A stretch of DNA of 64,000 nucleotides from Candidatus Methanomethylophilaceae archaeon (GTDB lineage Archaea; Thermoplasmatota; Thermoplasmata; Methanomassiliicoccales; Methanomethylophilaceae). The position numbers and the translations under genes were made by a program. The number at the start of each line of letters is the position of its first letter. Position 1 is the stretch's first letter. The notes beneath the pieces were generated by a model. That model did no database searches. It saw nothing but the letters and a program-made list of their open reading frames with translations, and had not been told where the DNA came from. Below are positions 20,049 through 29,360 of the stretch, in pieces. The stretch lies in NCBI GenBank assembly GCA_023230065.1, contig JALNYB010000001.1:1-64000 (forward strand), read 5' to 3'.

Positions 20049-22685
20049 TCAGATCTCGATAACAATTAAGATATTTCCCAATTGTATTGTGCTGACGGCT
20101 TTTCCATCAAGCATCAGACGTTTTTCCAGTTCGAAGAACTCTGCCCCCAAAGAAATAGTCTCTCCATTGACATTCAATGTCACATCGCCTTTTGACAGTT
20201 GTTCTGCTATGTCCTTAGGTGATGTCGCAGCTATCGCGGCAACAATGGGTTTTGCTTGTGCTTTGAATGCTGGACCTAGTTTAGAATGTACAGGTTTGAC
20301 CGCAACTATCTCTTCAGTAAGATCTGCTTTTGGTGCTATGACTATCTCTTTTGCCTTCGAGGTTTCTGAGATGTCGTCTTTTGCTTTTTCAAGGATAGCG
20401 GCATCTGTTCCGACCATTTCTATACGAGATATTTCGGCGTTGAGAGGCATTTTGTTTTCTGATTTCCAGTTACGGATCGATGCCAGTACATCTACAAGAA
20501 TATCTCCGACCTTGATCGCATCTTTATCGATGAAAATAGGCTTCGGCCACTCCGAGATATGAATGCTCTTGGTCTTCTCGAATTTGAAGAAATGCTCTTG
20601 GTAGACATCTTCTGCGATATGAGGCATGAAAGGCGCAAGCATCTTGATTGCTCCTAGGAACACGTTATATAATGTGTATTTCACAGCAAGATCTTTTCTT
20701 GCTTTGACCATTTCAATGTAATTATCAGCGAAATCATGCCAAATGAAGTTTTCGACATCTCTCATTGCTTTGTCGAATTGATAGACATTCAGATATTCAG
20801 TCACATTCTCGACTGTTTGAGAGTATTTGCTGATGATCCATTTATCAGATTCTCTCAACATTTCGTATTCTTTTGGTTTATCGGTAAGGTCTTCGAAGAA
20901 ACGTCCTGTGAACTGACCGATGTTGAACACTTTGTTGCAGAGCTTCCTTCCTCTGATAACATCTTTTTCTCTGAAAGCGTGATCGATACCCAATGAGCAT
21001 GTTGCTGCGTAGTATCTGAGTGCATCTGCACCGTAGTTCATAATGATCGGTATAGGATCAATTACGTTTCCAATGGATGAATGCATCGGGGTGCCGTCGG
21101 GGGCCATTATGAATCCGTGGACCATAATGTCATTCCATGGACGTGATTGCTCGATCTGTTCAGATCTTAATATTGAATAGAATGCCCATGTTCTGATGAT
21201 ATCATGTGATTGAGGTCTCATTGACATCGGGAACAGTTTCTTGTGGAGTTTGGGGTCTCTTCCCCAAAATGTATTATATAATGCAGAACCGGAAGAATCC
21301 ATCCATGTATCGAATACATCGGTGCATCCTACTAATTTTCCGCCGCATTTGGGACACTTGTTCACAGGAGGCTGGTCCAAGGTCGGATCTACGTAACATT
21401 GTTCTTCTGTGGCGCATACGGCTTCTCCACAGTCCTCGCATTCCCATATCGGGATAGGGGTTGCAAAGATACGCTGTCTGCTCAAGACCCAATCCCACTC
21501 TAGTGAGTTGACCCAATCCTGAAGTCTTATCTTCATGAACTCGGGGTACCAATTGATTTCGTTTGCTCTTTCAAGGACTTCCTTCTTGAAATCGAGGGTC
21601 TTAAGGAACCATTGAGGCACTTGAAGGAATTCAATAGGTGTGTGGCATCTCCAACATATAGAGACCTGTTGAGGATTATCTTCCTGTTTTACGAGTATTC
21701 CCTGATCTCTGAGATCGTTGATGACCGCTTCTCTTGCTTCTGCTACAGGCATTCCTGCATATTTTCCTGCAAGTTCGGTCATGCGTCCCTGTTCATCGAT
21801 ACCTTTTTCCATTTCGAGATGATATTTCATTACCCATTCCAGATCTTCTTTATCACCGATGGTACAGATCATGACATTTCCAGTTCCGTATTTGGGATCT
21901 ACCTTCGGATCGGAAATGACCTTTATGCGTCTTCCATACAGAGGTGTGATCAGTTCTTTTCCGATAAGGTGTTGTTTCTCCTTGTCGTCGGGGTGGACTG
22001 CTACTACTTTACAGGTACAGAGAAGTTCCGGCCTTGTTGTGGCTATCAGCACGTGGTCATCTTCGCCAGCTATCTGGAATTTGATGTAATTGAGTTTGTT
22101 GACATTATCTTTGTATTCTACTTCGGCATCTGCCAGGGCAGTCATACATCTTGGGCACCAGTTCACAGGGAAATTCGCTTTATAGACAAGACCTCTGTGG
22201 AATAGATTAACAAATGATAGCTGAGTGGTGCGTCTGTAATATGGAGCATCTGTCTGATAGTAGATGCTTGGATCCATACTCTCTCCGAGGATCTCGAAGT
22301 GATGCGTCATCTCATCGATGAAGCCGTTGGCGTATTCGCTGCAGAGTTTTCTGTATTCCTGCCTCGGAAGGTCTAATTTTGTTATTTTATATTTTTTTTC
22401 GACTTTAACCTCTATCGGAGTTCCGTTAACATCAAAGCATAATGGGAAGAATACATTGTGTCCAGCCATTCTTTTATAACGGGCTGCAAAATCGATCAAA
22501 GAGTATCCGGTCGCGTGACCGAGATGAAGAGGTCCAGATGTATATCTGGGTGGGTTATCTATGCTGAATACAGGTTTATCGGATTTAGGGTCGAAACGAT
22601 ATATTTCTTCCGTTTTCCACATTTCCTGCCAATGTTTCTCGATAGAAGCTGAGTCGTATTGTGACATGTCAAACAATACTGACAT
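20049..22685 (-). CDS. valS: Valyl-tRNA synthetase (archaeal type)
   Basis: This class I synthetase charges tRNA-Val. The 878-residue protein has the HIGH motif as HLGH at 54-57, the editing-domain TTRPE region (IATTRPELLCT), the ValRS-specific NWCPRCMTALADAEVEY, and the tail of the catalytic core TDVFDTWMDSS. Where KMSKS is expected it has PMHSS at 533-537, followed by IGNVIDP. The last 90 residues or so contain LGPAFKAQAKPI and DVTLNVNGETISLG, a module that also occurs inside the neighbouring glycyl-tRNA synthetase. A second ATG at 22667 is possible. It is preceded by the CBS gene with its own hairpin. Confidence 0.94.
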   Translation of the reverse strand: MSVLFDMSQYDSASIEKHWQEMWKTEEIYRFDPKSDKPVFSIDNPPRYTSGPLHLGHATGYSLIDFAARYKRMAGHNVFFPLCFDVNGTPIEVKVEKKYKITKLDLPRQEYRKLCSEYANGFIDEMTHHFEILGESMDPSIYYQTDAPYYRRTTQLSFVNLFHRGLVYKANFPVNWCPRCMTALADAEVEYKDNVNKLNYIKFQIAGEDDHVLIATTRPELLCTCKVVAVHPDDKEKQHLIGKELITPLYGRRIKVISDPKVDPKYGTGNVMICTIGDKEDLEWVMKYHLEMEKGIDEQGRMTELAGKYAGMPVAEAREAVINDLRDQGILVKQEDNPQQVSICWRCHTPIEFLQVPQWFLKTLDFKKEVLERANEINWYPEFMKIRLQDWVNSLEWDWVLSRQRIFATPIPIWECEDCGEAVCATEEQCYVDPTLDQPPVNKCPKCGGKLVGCTDVFDTWMDSSGSALYNTFWGRDPKLHKKLFPMSMRPQSHDIIRTWAFYSILRSEQIEQSRPWNDIMVHGFIMAPDGTPMHSSIGNVIDPIPIIMNYGADALRYYAATCSLGIDHAFREKDVIRGRKLCNKVFNIGQFTGRFFEDLTDKPKEYEMLRESDKWIISKYSQTVENVTEYLNVYQFDKAMRDVENFIWHDFADNYIEMVKARKDLAVKYTLYNVFLGAIKMLAPFMPHIAEDVYQEHFFKFEKTKSIHISEWPKPIFIDKDAIKVGDILVDVLASIRNWKSENKMPLNAEISRIEMVGTDAAILEKAKDDISETSKAKEIVIAPKADLTEEIVAVKPVHSKLGPAFKAQAKPIVAAIAATSPKDIAEQLSKGDVTLNVNGETISLGAEFFELEKRLMLDGKAVSTIQLGNILIVIEI

Positions 22686-22761
22686 TAAAAAGGGATTAAA
22701 AAAGGTTGTTCTTTAAAATACGGTTTTTAAAGACCGCAACTTATATAATAAACAAAGTTAA

Positions 22762-22776
22762 GGGGGATTATCCCCC
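22762..22776 (-). terminator. Hairpin downstream of the CBS gene
   Basis: GGGGGA / TCCCCC with a TTA loop lies six bases beyond the stop of the CBS gene at 22782. On the minus strand it is followed by a T-rich stretch, TTAACTTTGTTTATT. Confidence 0.55.
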
Positions 22777-22781
22777 GAAGT

Positions 22782-23957
22782 TTATTTTTTTCTTCTACGG
22801 AAAGTGGTTCTGGTCTCTTTCATATTGACGACCATGTCGCCGATCTTTTTAATAAGGGCTGCATTCGTCTGAATTAAGTCCCATCCGACTTCTTTAGCAT
22901 TTATTGTTGTTCCATCGATGAACATTTTTCCTATAATGCTGTATTTCTTTCTTTCTCCGCTTTCATTGTATCTAGATACATGCATGATGAGCGATTCTGG
23001 TTTGTATATCTTGGAGATCTTTGTGATCTCTGATGCGATATCTGAATACATCGATTCAGCATATTCTTTGTCATCTTCTTCAAGTCCGCTAATTTGGACG
23101 AATAGAGCGTCTCTGTCTCTGCACGCGTTGATAAGTTCGATGATATCATACTCTGTTATGATTCCGACGAGCTCTTCACCGTCAACCACAGGTAATGTTG
23201 AGAAACGTCCATCTTCCATTATCTGTGCTGCGGTTCCCATATCACTTCCCCAGTCTGTTGTTACAACGGTTGTTGAACATACGGATTCAATCAATATCTG
23301 AGCTTTTGAGCTCTTTTCGAAATCTCCGAAGATCTTGTTTTCGGATTTCCAATAGTTGTCGATGATCTCTTTCATTCCTACAATACCGATGATCTTATCT
23401 GCGTTATTAACGACGGGAACCGTTCTTATGTCCAGCCTCCTCATAATATCTAGAGCATCATCCAGCATTGCGTTTTCTCTGAGGAACTCAACGGGTGTGG
23501 TCATGATCTCCCACACTCTGATATCTTTTAGTGCCTTCATTCTGGCAGCGATTTTTGTCAATCCTGTTCTGGATACGATACCCAAGACCTTTTTGCCGTT
23601 GAGAACTGCGAGTTGCCTGCAGTTGTTCATAACCATGAGTTCTGCGATTTTCGTTATTTCTGTAGATGTTGTCAGTGTTGGCAGATTACGAACGAGGTTC
23701 TTGACCTTTGTATCAGGTGTTACACTTCTTTTCCTCAATATTGAGCCGTAGCTTACCATACCGACATAGTTTCCCTCATCTACGATCGGGATTTCCTGAA
23801 ATCCTGAATCACGCATGACAGACAGAACGTCTGACATTTTATCTTCCGACTTTACAGACGGGAAATCGGTGATCAAAATCTCTCCGACGGTAATACCGTC
23901 GATCTGGGATCTAAGCATTGATATTTTCTTTAAATCTTCTAGGTCCTTAACTCCCAA
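22782..23957 (-). CDS. Four-CBS-domain protein with a C-terminal HPF/RaiA-like domain
   Basis: The 391-residue protein has four CBS motifs at about 25-80, 85-135, 148-205 and 225-280, each with the VGMVS, LGIVS, IGIVG or VGIIT type end. CBS pairs bind adenine nucleotides such as AMP, ATP or SAM. Residues 290-391 look like a ribosome-hibernation or HPF-type fold, with the segment LIMHVSRYNESGERKKYSI and a very basic end (TTFRRRKK). The architecture suggests an energy-sensing protein that touches RNA or ribosomes; this is inference. The start is TTG 23957, chosen because GAGGTG lies six bases upstream and no ATG fits. Confidence 0.85.
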   Translation of the reverse strand: MGVKDLEDLKKISMLRSQIDGITVGEILITDFPSVKSEDKMSDVLSVMRDSGFQEIPIVDEGNYVGMVSYGSILRKRSVTPDTKVKNLVRNLPTLTTSTEITKIAELMVMNNCRQLAVLNGKKVLGIVSRTGLTKIAARMKALKDIRVWEIMTTPVEFLRENAMLDDALDIMRRLDIRTVPVVNNADKIIGIVGMKEIIDNYWKSENKIFGDFEKSSKAQILIESVCSTTVVTTDWGSDMGTAAQIMEDGRFSTLPVVDGEELVGIITEYDIIELINACRDRDALFVQISGLEEDDKEYAESMYSDIASEITKISKIYKPESLIMHVSRYNESGERKKYSIIGKMFIDGTTINAKEVGWDLIQTNAALIKKIGDMVVNMKETRTTFRRRKK

Positions 23958-24120
23958 AATTTACACCTCGGAACAACTATCACCTTACTGGACATATAAA
24001 GGATTGTCTACTTACTCCCTCTTTATGGAAAAAATCAGATAGATTTACCATATGATTAAATTATAAGAAGAAAAAGGTTTAGAATCCTTCGTTTATCGCA
24101 AAGGTATTAAATAGATTATC

Positions 24121-25833
24121 TCAAAGATCGCTGAATGGCTTTCCAGTCAATAACGAGTCTATGACAGAAGGTACTGAATCGATCGGAATTCTTTTCTGTT
24201 GGCTCGAGTCGCGATCTCTTATAGTGACTGTTCCCGCATCCTTTCCTTCGAATGCTTCATAATCAACTGTTATGCACCAAGGTGTTCCGATTTCATCCAT
24301 GCGGGCGTATCTCTTTCCGATGGTACCCGCGCCGTCGTAGTATGCTTCGATCCTGGGTGTGTGTACTTTCTCGTAGATCTGTTTTGCTAAGACATCGAGG
24401 CCGTCTTTTTCCATAAGGGGGAATACTCCTACTTTGATAGGTGCGACTTCGGGTTTCAGCCTAAGCACGGCATATCCTTTTTCTTCATCGAATACGTATG
24501 CGTGTTCTAAGATGGAATAGAATATTCTGTCAAGTCCGTGTGAAGGTTCGATAACATGAGGAACAACACGTTCTCCTGAGACCTTTTCATTCACAGTTGC
24601 TATTTCGAAGAATTCGTCAGTGAGGATGATGTCTTCGCCGTCTATGTTTACTGTGAGATTTCCATTTTTAATGTCCCCTGGTGTTTTGGATTCCATTGCA
24701 GCGGAGATGTCTTTGGCCTTTCCTTTGAATTTAGGTCCGAGAGCCTTGTGCTTCGCTATGATCTTGGTAACTTCCATTTCTTTAGGCTCATCAAATTTCT
24801 TGAAATGTGTTAGTTCTGTTCCCGAGAATTCTGCATGACGTGAGAGATCCCAGCATCCGCGATCTGCGATACCAGTGATTTCTGTCCATCCGTACGACAG
24901 AAGAACTTCAGCATCCCAGCAATCTGCCGCATAGTGGGCCATTTCATCTTTGAGGTGTTGTCTGAATCTGAGTTTTTCGGGATTTATTCCGAGTCTTGTT
25001 AGAAGTTGTCTGGTTGTATTTACAAAGTATGCTAGAACGCGATTTGCGATGATCTTCTTGTCAACAGCTTCTTTTACGCTCATGGTAACTGTTTCGTCAC
25101 CTGTGTTCGGAACGAGTGTGAGGATGTCATTCTCAATATCTTTGAATCTTACCCAATCTTTGTCTTCCGGATCCACGAAGAGTTCTACTTCCATCATATT
25201 GAACTCTCTCATTCTGATCATTCCTTGGCGGGGAGCGATCTCATTTCTGTATCCTCTTCCTGTTTGAATGACACCCATTGGGAGTTTTTCCCGATTGTAT
25301 CTGTAAAGATTCAGGAAGTTCACGAAGATACCTTGAGCGGTCTCAGGTCTGAGATATCCGATACGTGCGGAGCCAGGTCCGATCGTGGTTTTGAACATTA
25401 AATTGAATTCTTCTACGGGCCCGAGTTTTCCGCCGCATTCTGGACACACCACTCCGTGTTCGATAAATGCTTTTTCAAGATCGGAAGCTGATAATACGTC
25501 AGCGTTCTCATAGAACGGTTTCACCAAATGATCGGCTCTGAATGGTGCCTGACATTTTGTACAGTATGTGATGAGGTCTTCGAAATTATCAACATGCCCA
25601 GAAGCTTTGAAGACTTCTCTTGGATTGACGGTTTCGGAATCGATCTCAACGAAACCTTCTCTGCCTTTATAGATATCTCTCCAGACTTCCACTATGTTAT
25701 TTCTTAGGCTGAATCCGGTAGGTCCGTAATCGTACATACCTGCGACTCCACCGTAAAGCTCGAATGAAGGCCAAATGAATCCTCTGCGCTTGCAGACGGA
25801 CATGAGGTCGTTTGAATTGACTTCAGTTTTCAT
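24121..25833 (-). CDS. glyS: Glycyl-tRNA synthetase, alpha2 class II
   Basis: This enzyme charges tRNA-Gly. It has the N-terminal RRGFIWPSFELYGGVAG and YDYGPTG signature, then class II motif 2 in TGRGYRNEIAPRQGMIRMRE and the C-terminal anticodon-binding domain (KVGVFPLMEKDGL). The inserted region around 370-410 carries LGPKFKGKAKDI and GNLTVNIDGEDIILT, the same module as the C-terminus of ValRS. The ATG at 25833 is favoured because AGGT sits seven bases before it. An ATG at 25839 adds two residues. The 5' end overlaps the upstream CBS gene, so the two are coupled. Confidence 0.95.
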   Translation of the reverse strand: MKTEVNSNDLMSVCKRRGFIWPSFELYGGVAGMYDYGPTGFSLRNNIVEVWRDIYKGREGFVEIDSETVNPREVFKASGHVDNFEDLITYCTKCQAPFRADHLVKPFYENADVLSASDLEKAFIEHGVVCPECGGKLGPVEEFNLMFKTTIGPGSARIGYLRPETAQGIFVNFLNLYRYNREKLPMGVIQTGRGYRNEIAPRQGMIRMREFNMMEVELFVDPEDKDWVRFKDIENDILTLVPNTGDETVTMSVKEAVDKKIIANRVLAYFVNTTRQLLTRLGINPEKLRFRQHLKDEMAHYAADCWDAEVLLSYGWTEITGIADRGCWDLSRHAEFSGTELTHFKKFDEPKEMEVTKIIAKHKALGPKFKGKAKDISAAMESKTPGDIKNGNLTVNIDGEDIILTDEFFEIATVNEKVSGERVVPHVIEPSHGLDRIFYSILEHAYVFDEEKGYAVLRLKPEVAPIKVGVFPLMEKDGLDVLAKQIYEKVHTPRIEAYYDGAGTIGKRYARMDEIGTPWCITVDYEAFEGKDAGTVTIRDRDSSQQKRIPIDSVPSVIDSLLTGKPFSDL

Positions 25834-26671
25834 CCGCATTACCTGTCAGAGCACGTAGAACGTCTACATCATAGATCATACCGACAATCTCGTCTTTGGC
25901 ACCATGTACCGGAATCTGACCGAAGTCGTTCTGTACCATTATACGTGCAATATCATTCAAAGTGGTCTTTTTGAACACCGTGAGTGGGTCTTTGATCATG
26001 TAATCTTTGACCTTTCTGTCATCTGAGAGATATTTGTCGGTTGCAGCATAGAATAATGGGAGTACATTTCTGTACCCTGCAAGTTCCGAATCTTCGATAC
26101 CGAGACGGGACATCGCTTCTGCATCCTTTGTTTGATCGCTGAAAAGGTCACGGTCTGTCAAGATGCCGACAAGTTTTCCGCGTGCGTCGAGTACGGGCAC
26201 CGCAGGTACATCGCTGATCCTCATTGCTGTAACTGTGTATGCGAGGGGTTCGTCTTCATATGCAGTTACACACGTAGTTCTTATGGCTTCTTCTGCGGTC
26301 ATCGTCGTTTTCATTTCTTTGACTTCTTTCAGAAGATCAGTTGGTGTTATGATTCCGACAAGGCGTCCTCCTTCGACGACTGGGATTCTATGAATCCTCT
26401 TTTCTGAGAAGATCTTCGCTGCTTCAACGATACTTACGTCGGGTCCGATGGAGATACAACCCTTTTTCATGATGAGGGATAGTTGATCTTCATCGAATTT
26501 TCTGAAAATGTCTCTTCTGGAGACTATTCCCATCAGTTTTCCGTCTGATGAACGTACCACCGGTAGACCGGTGAGTTTGTTTCTAACCATCATGTTAATT
26601 GCGTCGTTACGGCTACCTGGAACCTCTACGACGATCGGGGCTGCGGTCATTATGTCCGCTACGGTCTTCAT
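25823..26671 (-). CDS. Four-CBS-domain protein upstream of glyS
   Basis: The 282-residue protein consists almost wholly of two CBS pairs. Motif ends such as LMGIVSRRDIFRKF, LVGIITPTDLLKE, LVGILTDRDLFSD and IVGMIYDVDVLRA close each repeat. No enzymatic or DNA-binding domain is attached. CBS proteins of this kind bind adenosine ligands and regulate partners. The order uspA-CBS-glyS on one strand, with a two-base gap before the CBS gene and an 11-base overlap with glyS, points to co-transcription. The upstream GAGGTA supports ATG 26671. Confidence 0.9.
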   Translation of the reverse strand: MKTVADIMTAAPIVVEVPGSRNDAINMMVRNKLTGLPVVRSSDGKLMGIVSRRDIFRKFDEDQLSLIMKKGCISIGPDVSIVEAAKIFSEKRIHRIPVVEGGRLVGIITPTDLLKEVKEMKTTMTAEEAIRTTCVTAYEDEPLAYTVTAMRISDVPAVPVLDARGKLVGILTDRDLFSDQTKDAEAMSRLGIEDSELAGYRNVLPLFYAATDKYLSDDRKVKDYMIKDPLTVFKKTTLNDIARIMVQNDFGQIPVHGAKDEIVGMIYDVDVLRALTGNADEN

Positions 26672-26673
26672 GT

Positions 26674-27063
26674 TTAATCTACCTCAGGGGATCTGACTAC
26701 GATCACAGGGCACATAGAGCTTCTTATAACGCTCTCCGCAACACTGCCGACAATTAGTTTTGTCATACCTTTTTTGCCTGCTGTGCCCATGACGATCACA
26801 TCATAATCTGATGATTTTTTGAGAATGACCTGTGCGGGTATACCATTCTCAATAAGTTCTGTTACTTCTACACCTTCATCTTTACATTTTTCAAGGATGT
26901 ACTCGGTTGCAGAGAGTGCAGAAGTGAGTTTTTTCTTGGATTCAACAACATATAATGCTGTTATCTTTCCATTTGCTAATTTTGCTAAGGCTACTCCTTG
27001 GTCTATAGCTGCGTTGGTCAATTCGTTGCCATCAACCGGTATCAGAATATTCTTGAAGCTCAT
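26674..27063 (-). CDS. Universal stress protein UspA family (first of two)
   Basis: The 129-residue protein opens with KNILIPVDGNELT and ends with the ATP-binding motif GTAGKKGMTKLIVGS, which fits G-2x-G-9x-G-S, so nucleotide binding is likely. UspA proteins are small cytoplasmic dimers produced under stress. The start ATG 27063 aligns with that of the paralogue at 27582. A GTG at 27072 would add three residues. It is the first gene of a tight set with the CBS protein and glyS. Confidence 0.92.
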   Translation of the reverse strand: MSFKNILIPVDGNELTNAAIDQGVALAKLANGKITALYVVESKKKLTSALSATEYILEKCKDEGVEVTELIENGIPAQVILKKSSDYDVIVMGTAGKKGMTKLIVGSVAESVIRSSMCPVIVVRSPEVD

Positions 27064-27150
27064 TTGACTCACTTCCTTTGTGTATGGTTATCCTTTTATT
27101 GTTCTTAAGGGCTTGTTATAAAAATCGATCTTTGAACGGCCGTATCTTCA

Positions 27151-27582
27151 TCATTCGTTAGCTCTTACTATCATGACGGGACAGGTAGCATTCTCAATGA
27201 TCTTCTCTGCCACACTTCCCATAAGTACTTTGGTCATTCCTTTTTTTCCAAGGGTTCCCATGACTATTATGTCGTATTTTTCAGAAATATTGAGGATCGT
27301 TTTGGAAGGGGCTCCTTCAAGGACCTTTTTTTCAACGGTGATTCCCATCTTGGCTCCTTCTTTGGCAACATAATCTGTGGCCTCTTCGCCTTCTTTTTCG
27401 AGAGTTTCATAGATGTTCACAACAGCCGTGTCCATGGGCATGTTAGAATATACTGATTGATCTAGGACATAAAGTGCAGTGACCTTTCCACCCGAGATCT
27501 TAGCTAAATTTAATCCTTTTTCAACTGCAAACTTTATAGATTCACTCCCATCTGTTGGGATTAGTATGTTTTGGAAATTCAT
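27151..27582 (-). CDS. Universal stress protein UspA family (second of two)
   Basis: The 143-residue protein starts NFQNILIPTDGSESIK and carries the ATP-binding motif GTLGKKGMTKVLMGS. It is clearly paralogous to the neighbour at 26674-27063, with nearly identical ends. AGGT six bases before ATG 27582 is the ribosome binding site, and it overlaps the last codons of the amidohydrolase gene. The two are therefore translationally coupled. The physiological ligand or stress is not visible from sequence. Confidence 0.92.
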   Translation of the reverse strand: MNFQNILIPTDGSESIKFAVEKGLNLAKISGGKVTALYVLDQSVYSNMPMDTAVVNIYETLEKEGEEATDYVAKEGAKMGITVEKKVLEGAPSKTILNISEKYDIIVMGTLGKKGMTKVLMGSVAEKIIENATCPVMIVRANE

Positions 27583-27583
27583 T

Positions 27584-28627
27584 TTATACCTTCAGGGTTT
27601 TTTCATATCTGAATATCTTTCTGTTATCGGATAACATATTGTTCAGATCATGTGTGTTTGAACAAGGCATGACAGATAAGTTAGCATCCATTCCGACTTT
27701 CAGATATATCTTGCTTTGATGATATAATAATTTTCTTCCATTATTTATCATGGCCTTCCATACGTAATTTGAGTTACCGCCCTGTGATACGAGTACATTC
27801 GAGAATACAGAAGCTTCGGAACGAAGGTCTGGGCCGCAAAGCATAGCATTATCTGTGCCGATAGCCACGTCTATGCCGCATTCAATCATTCTGTTGATCG
27901 GTGGGATCTTTTTGAAATACATGTTGGAGGTAGTGCATACAGCAACAGGGACTTCTGCTTCTGCACACTTCAAAAGGTCACTGTCTGTTGCTTCTACCAT
28001 GTGAACTACGAACGTAGGGTCCATGGAAAGTACTGTGTCGATATCTTCGCGGATCCTTTCGCTTACATGTATCGCAAATATTTTCTTCGCTTTACGTACT
28101 TGATCAGCTATGTTCTCTATATAATTTACATCCATGTCAGATATGCTGGATATTCCTATCCCGTCTGCTGTTTTTAATATAAGATCTATCTCATTGGAAT
28201 CATATTCTGGTGATACAGGACGTCCCAGAATAGTTGCATCAGGTACTGCTTCTCTAAGTAAGCGGCAACCTTTCTCTCCGCCTTCTCTGAAATCTATGAA
28301 TGTTTCGATACCATTGGCATATGAGTTTTTCGCATAGGTTTTCATAGATTCTTTCAATTCAGAGTCGGTTGCATTTTTTAGATACTGGTGTTTCAATCCG
28401 TTTGGAGGTGCTACGAGCTCTTCTATTGACATTCCCGGTGTTATTTTTACATTTGAATCTGCACAATGGGTGTGAGCATTGACCATCAATGGTAATATGA
28501 TTCCTTCTGCGATAGGTATTTCCGGACATTTTCCAGACCCTATTTCGGATATCTTATTGTTTTCTACGCACACATATCCTTCGATGAATCCATCCTTTGT
28601 GAGTATAGAACCGTTAAGATAATCCAT
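27584..28627 (-). CDS. Amidohydrolase-superfamily metal-dependent hydrolase
   Basis: The 347-residue protein has the superfamily layout: an N-terminal beta strand, then the metal site HTHCADS (HxH) near residue 52, a His in FAIHVSER, a further His in VVHMVEAT and the distal Asp in AIGTDNAML. These fit a deaminase or cyclic amidohydrolase such as the chlorohydrolase/cytosine deaminase-like group. The substrate cannot be told. It is the first gene of an operon with a UspA protein, with one base between them, an uncommon pairing. It is slightly short for the family (about 380-450). Confidence 0.85.
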   Translation of the reverse strand: MDYLNGSILTKDGFIEGYVCVENNKISEIGSGKCPEIPIAEGIILPLMVNAHTHCADSNVKITPGMSIEELVAPPNGLKHQYLKNATDSELKESMKTYAKNSYANGIETFIDFREGGEKGCRLLREAVPDATILGRPVSPEYDSNEIDLILKTADGIGISSISDMDVNYIENIADQVRKAKKIFAIHVSERIREDIDTVLSMDPTFVVHMVEATDSDLLKCAEAEVPVAVCTTSNMYFKKIPPINRMIECGIDVAIGTDNAMLCGPDLRSEASVFSNVLVSQGGNSNYVWKAMINNGRKLLYHQSKIYLKVGMDANLSVMPCSNTHDLNNMLSDNRKIFRYEKTLKV

Positions 28628-28781
28628 GTCAATGTCATTGCCTTTAAAGTATAAATTTGAAATCGGAGATCAAACTGACGGATTTAGTTTTCCATGTCCT
28701 TTATTTCATTTAATAATGTAACTGATTCGTTGGAAACTTTCAAATATAATATTCCTCAATTCATGTTCAACAGGTGAAAAA

Positions 28782-28946
28782 ATGCCCAAAATAATAGCAG
28801 CAGAGTGTGTCGCATGCGGAGCATGTGTTGATGTTTGTCCCGAAGATGCGATTACAGTCGATGACATAGCGGTTATCGATGCAAACAAATGCGTTGACTG
28901 CGGAGCATGTATCGATGCGTGCCCTTCATCTGCGATTGTAGAGTAA
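28782..28946 (+). CDS. 2[4Fe-4S] ferredoxin, copy 1
   Basis: The 54-residue protein has two classic cluster motifs, [12 protein letters not shown] and [12 protein letters not shown], giving eight Cys ligands for two [4Fe-4S] clusters. It is a small cytoplasmic electron carrier of the clostridial type. The start ATG 28782 follows AGGTGA. A TATA-like AAATATAAT lies near 28743. It is almost identical to the second copy at 29166. The convergent gene at 29589 looks like a ferredoxin-NADP reductase and is a plausible redox partner. Confidence 0.95.
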   Translation: MPKIIAAECVACGACVDVCPEDAITVDDIAVIDANKCVDCGACIDACPSSAIVE

Positions 28947-28977
28947 ATAGATATTATCTATTTCTTAAACTATACTT

Positions 28978-28994
28978 GGCAGGTCGATCCTGCC
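28978..28994 (+). terminator. Terminator of ferredoxin copy 1
   Basis: GGCAGG / CCTGCC with loop TCGAT, followed by GATTTATTTTCTTTATT. It lies 31 bp after the stop codon and has a matching counterpart after copy 2. Confidence 0.75.
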
Positions 28995-29165
28995 GATTTA
29001 TTTTCTTTATTTTCTATTGCATGATTCAAATGTCTTGTTTTTACTCGTTATGAATCAGAGGACAAGATCTACACAATCTGTATTGTAGATAATATTGATA
29101 ATTTGGAGTTATTGGAAATGTTCAAATATCATATTATCCAATTCATGTCCAACAGGTGAAAAAAA

Positions 29166-29330
29166 ATGCCTAAGATTATAGCAGCAGAGTGTGTCGCATG
29201 CGGAGCATGTGCCGATGTTTGCCCTCAGGACGCGATCACAGTCGATGATGTTGCGGTTATCGACGCAAACAAATGCGTTGACTGCGGAGCATGTATCGAC
29301 GAGTGTCCTTCAGCGGCAATTGTAGAGTAA
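29166..29330 (+). CDS. 2[4Fe-4S] ferredoxin, copy 2
   Basis: This 54-residue ferredoxin has the motifs CVACGACADVCP and [12 protein letters not shown]. It differs from copy 1 at only a handful of residues, mainly V to A, E to Q and A to E changes around the clusters and SS to SA near the end. Its ribosome binding site AGGTGA precedes a slightly longer A run. The surface changes near the clusters are the sort that can tune potential or partner choice, but the two could equally be redundant. Confidence 0.95.
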   Translation: MPKIIAAECVACGACADVCPQDAITVDDVAVIDANKCVDCGACIDECPSAAIVE

Positions 29331-29360
29331 ACAGATATTATTTGTTTTTTAAACTATATT

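Noticed and set aside
22782-23957. The CBS protein as IMP dehydrogenase
   Set aside because: There is no IMPDH barrel or catalytic Cys loop; only CBS motifs and the C-terminal domain are present.
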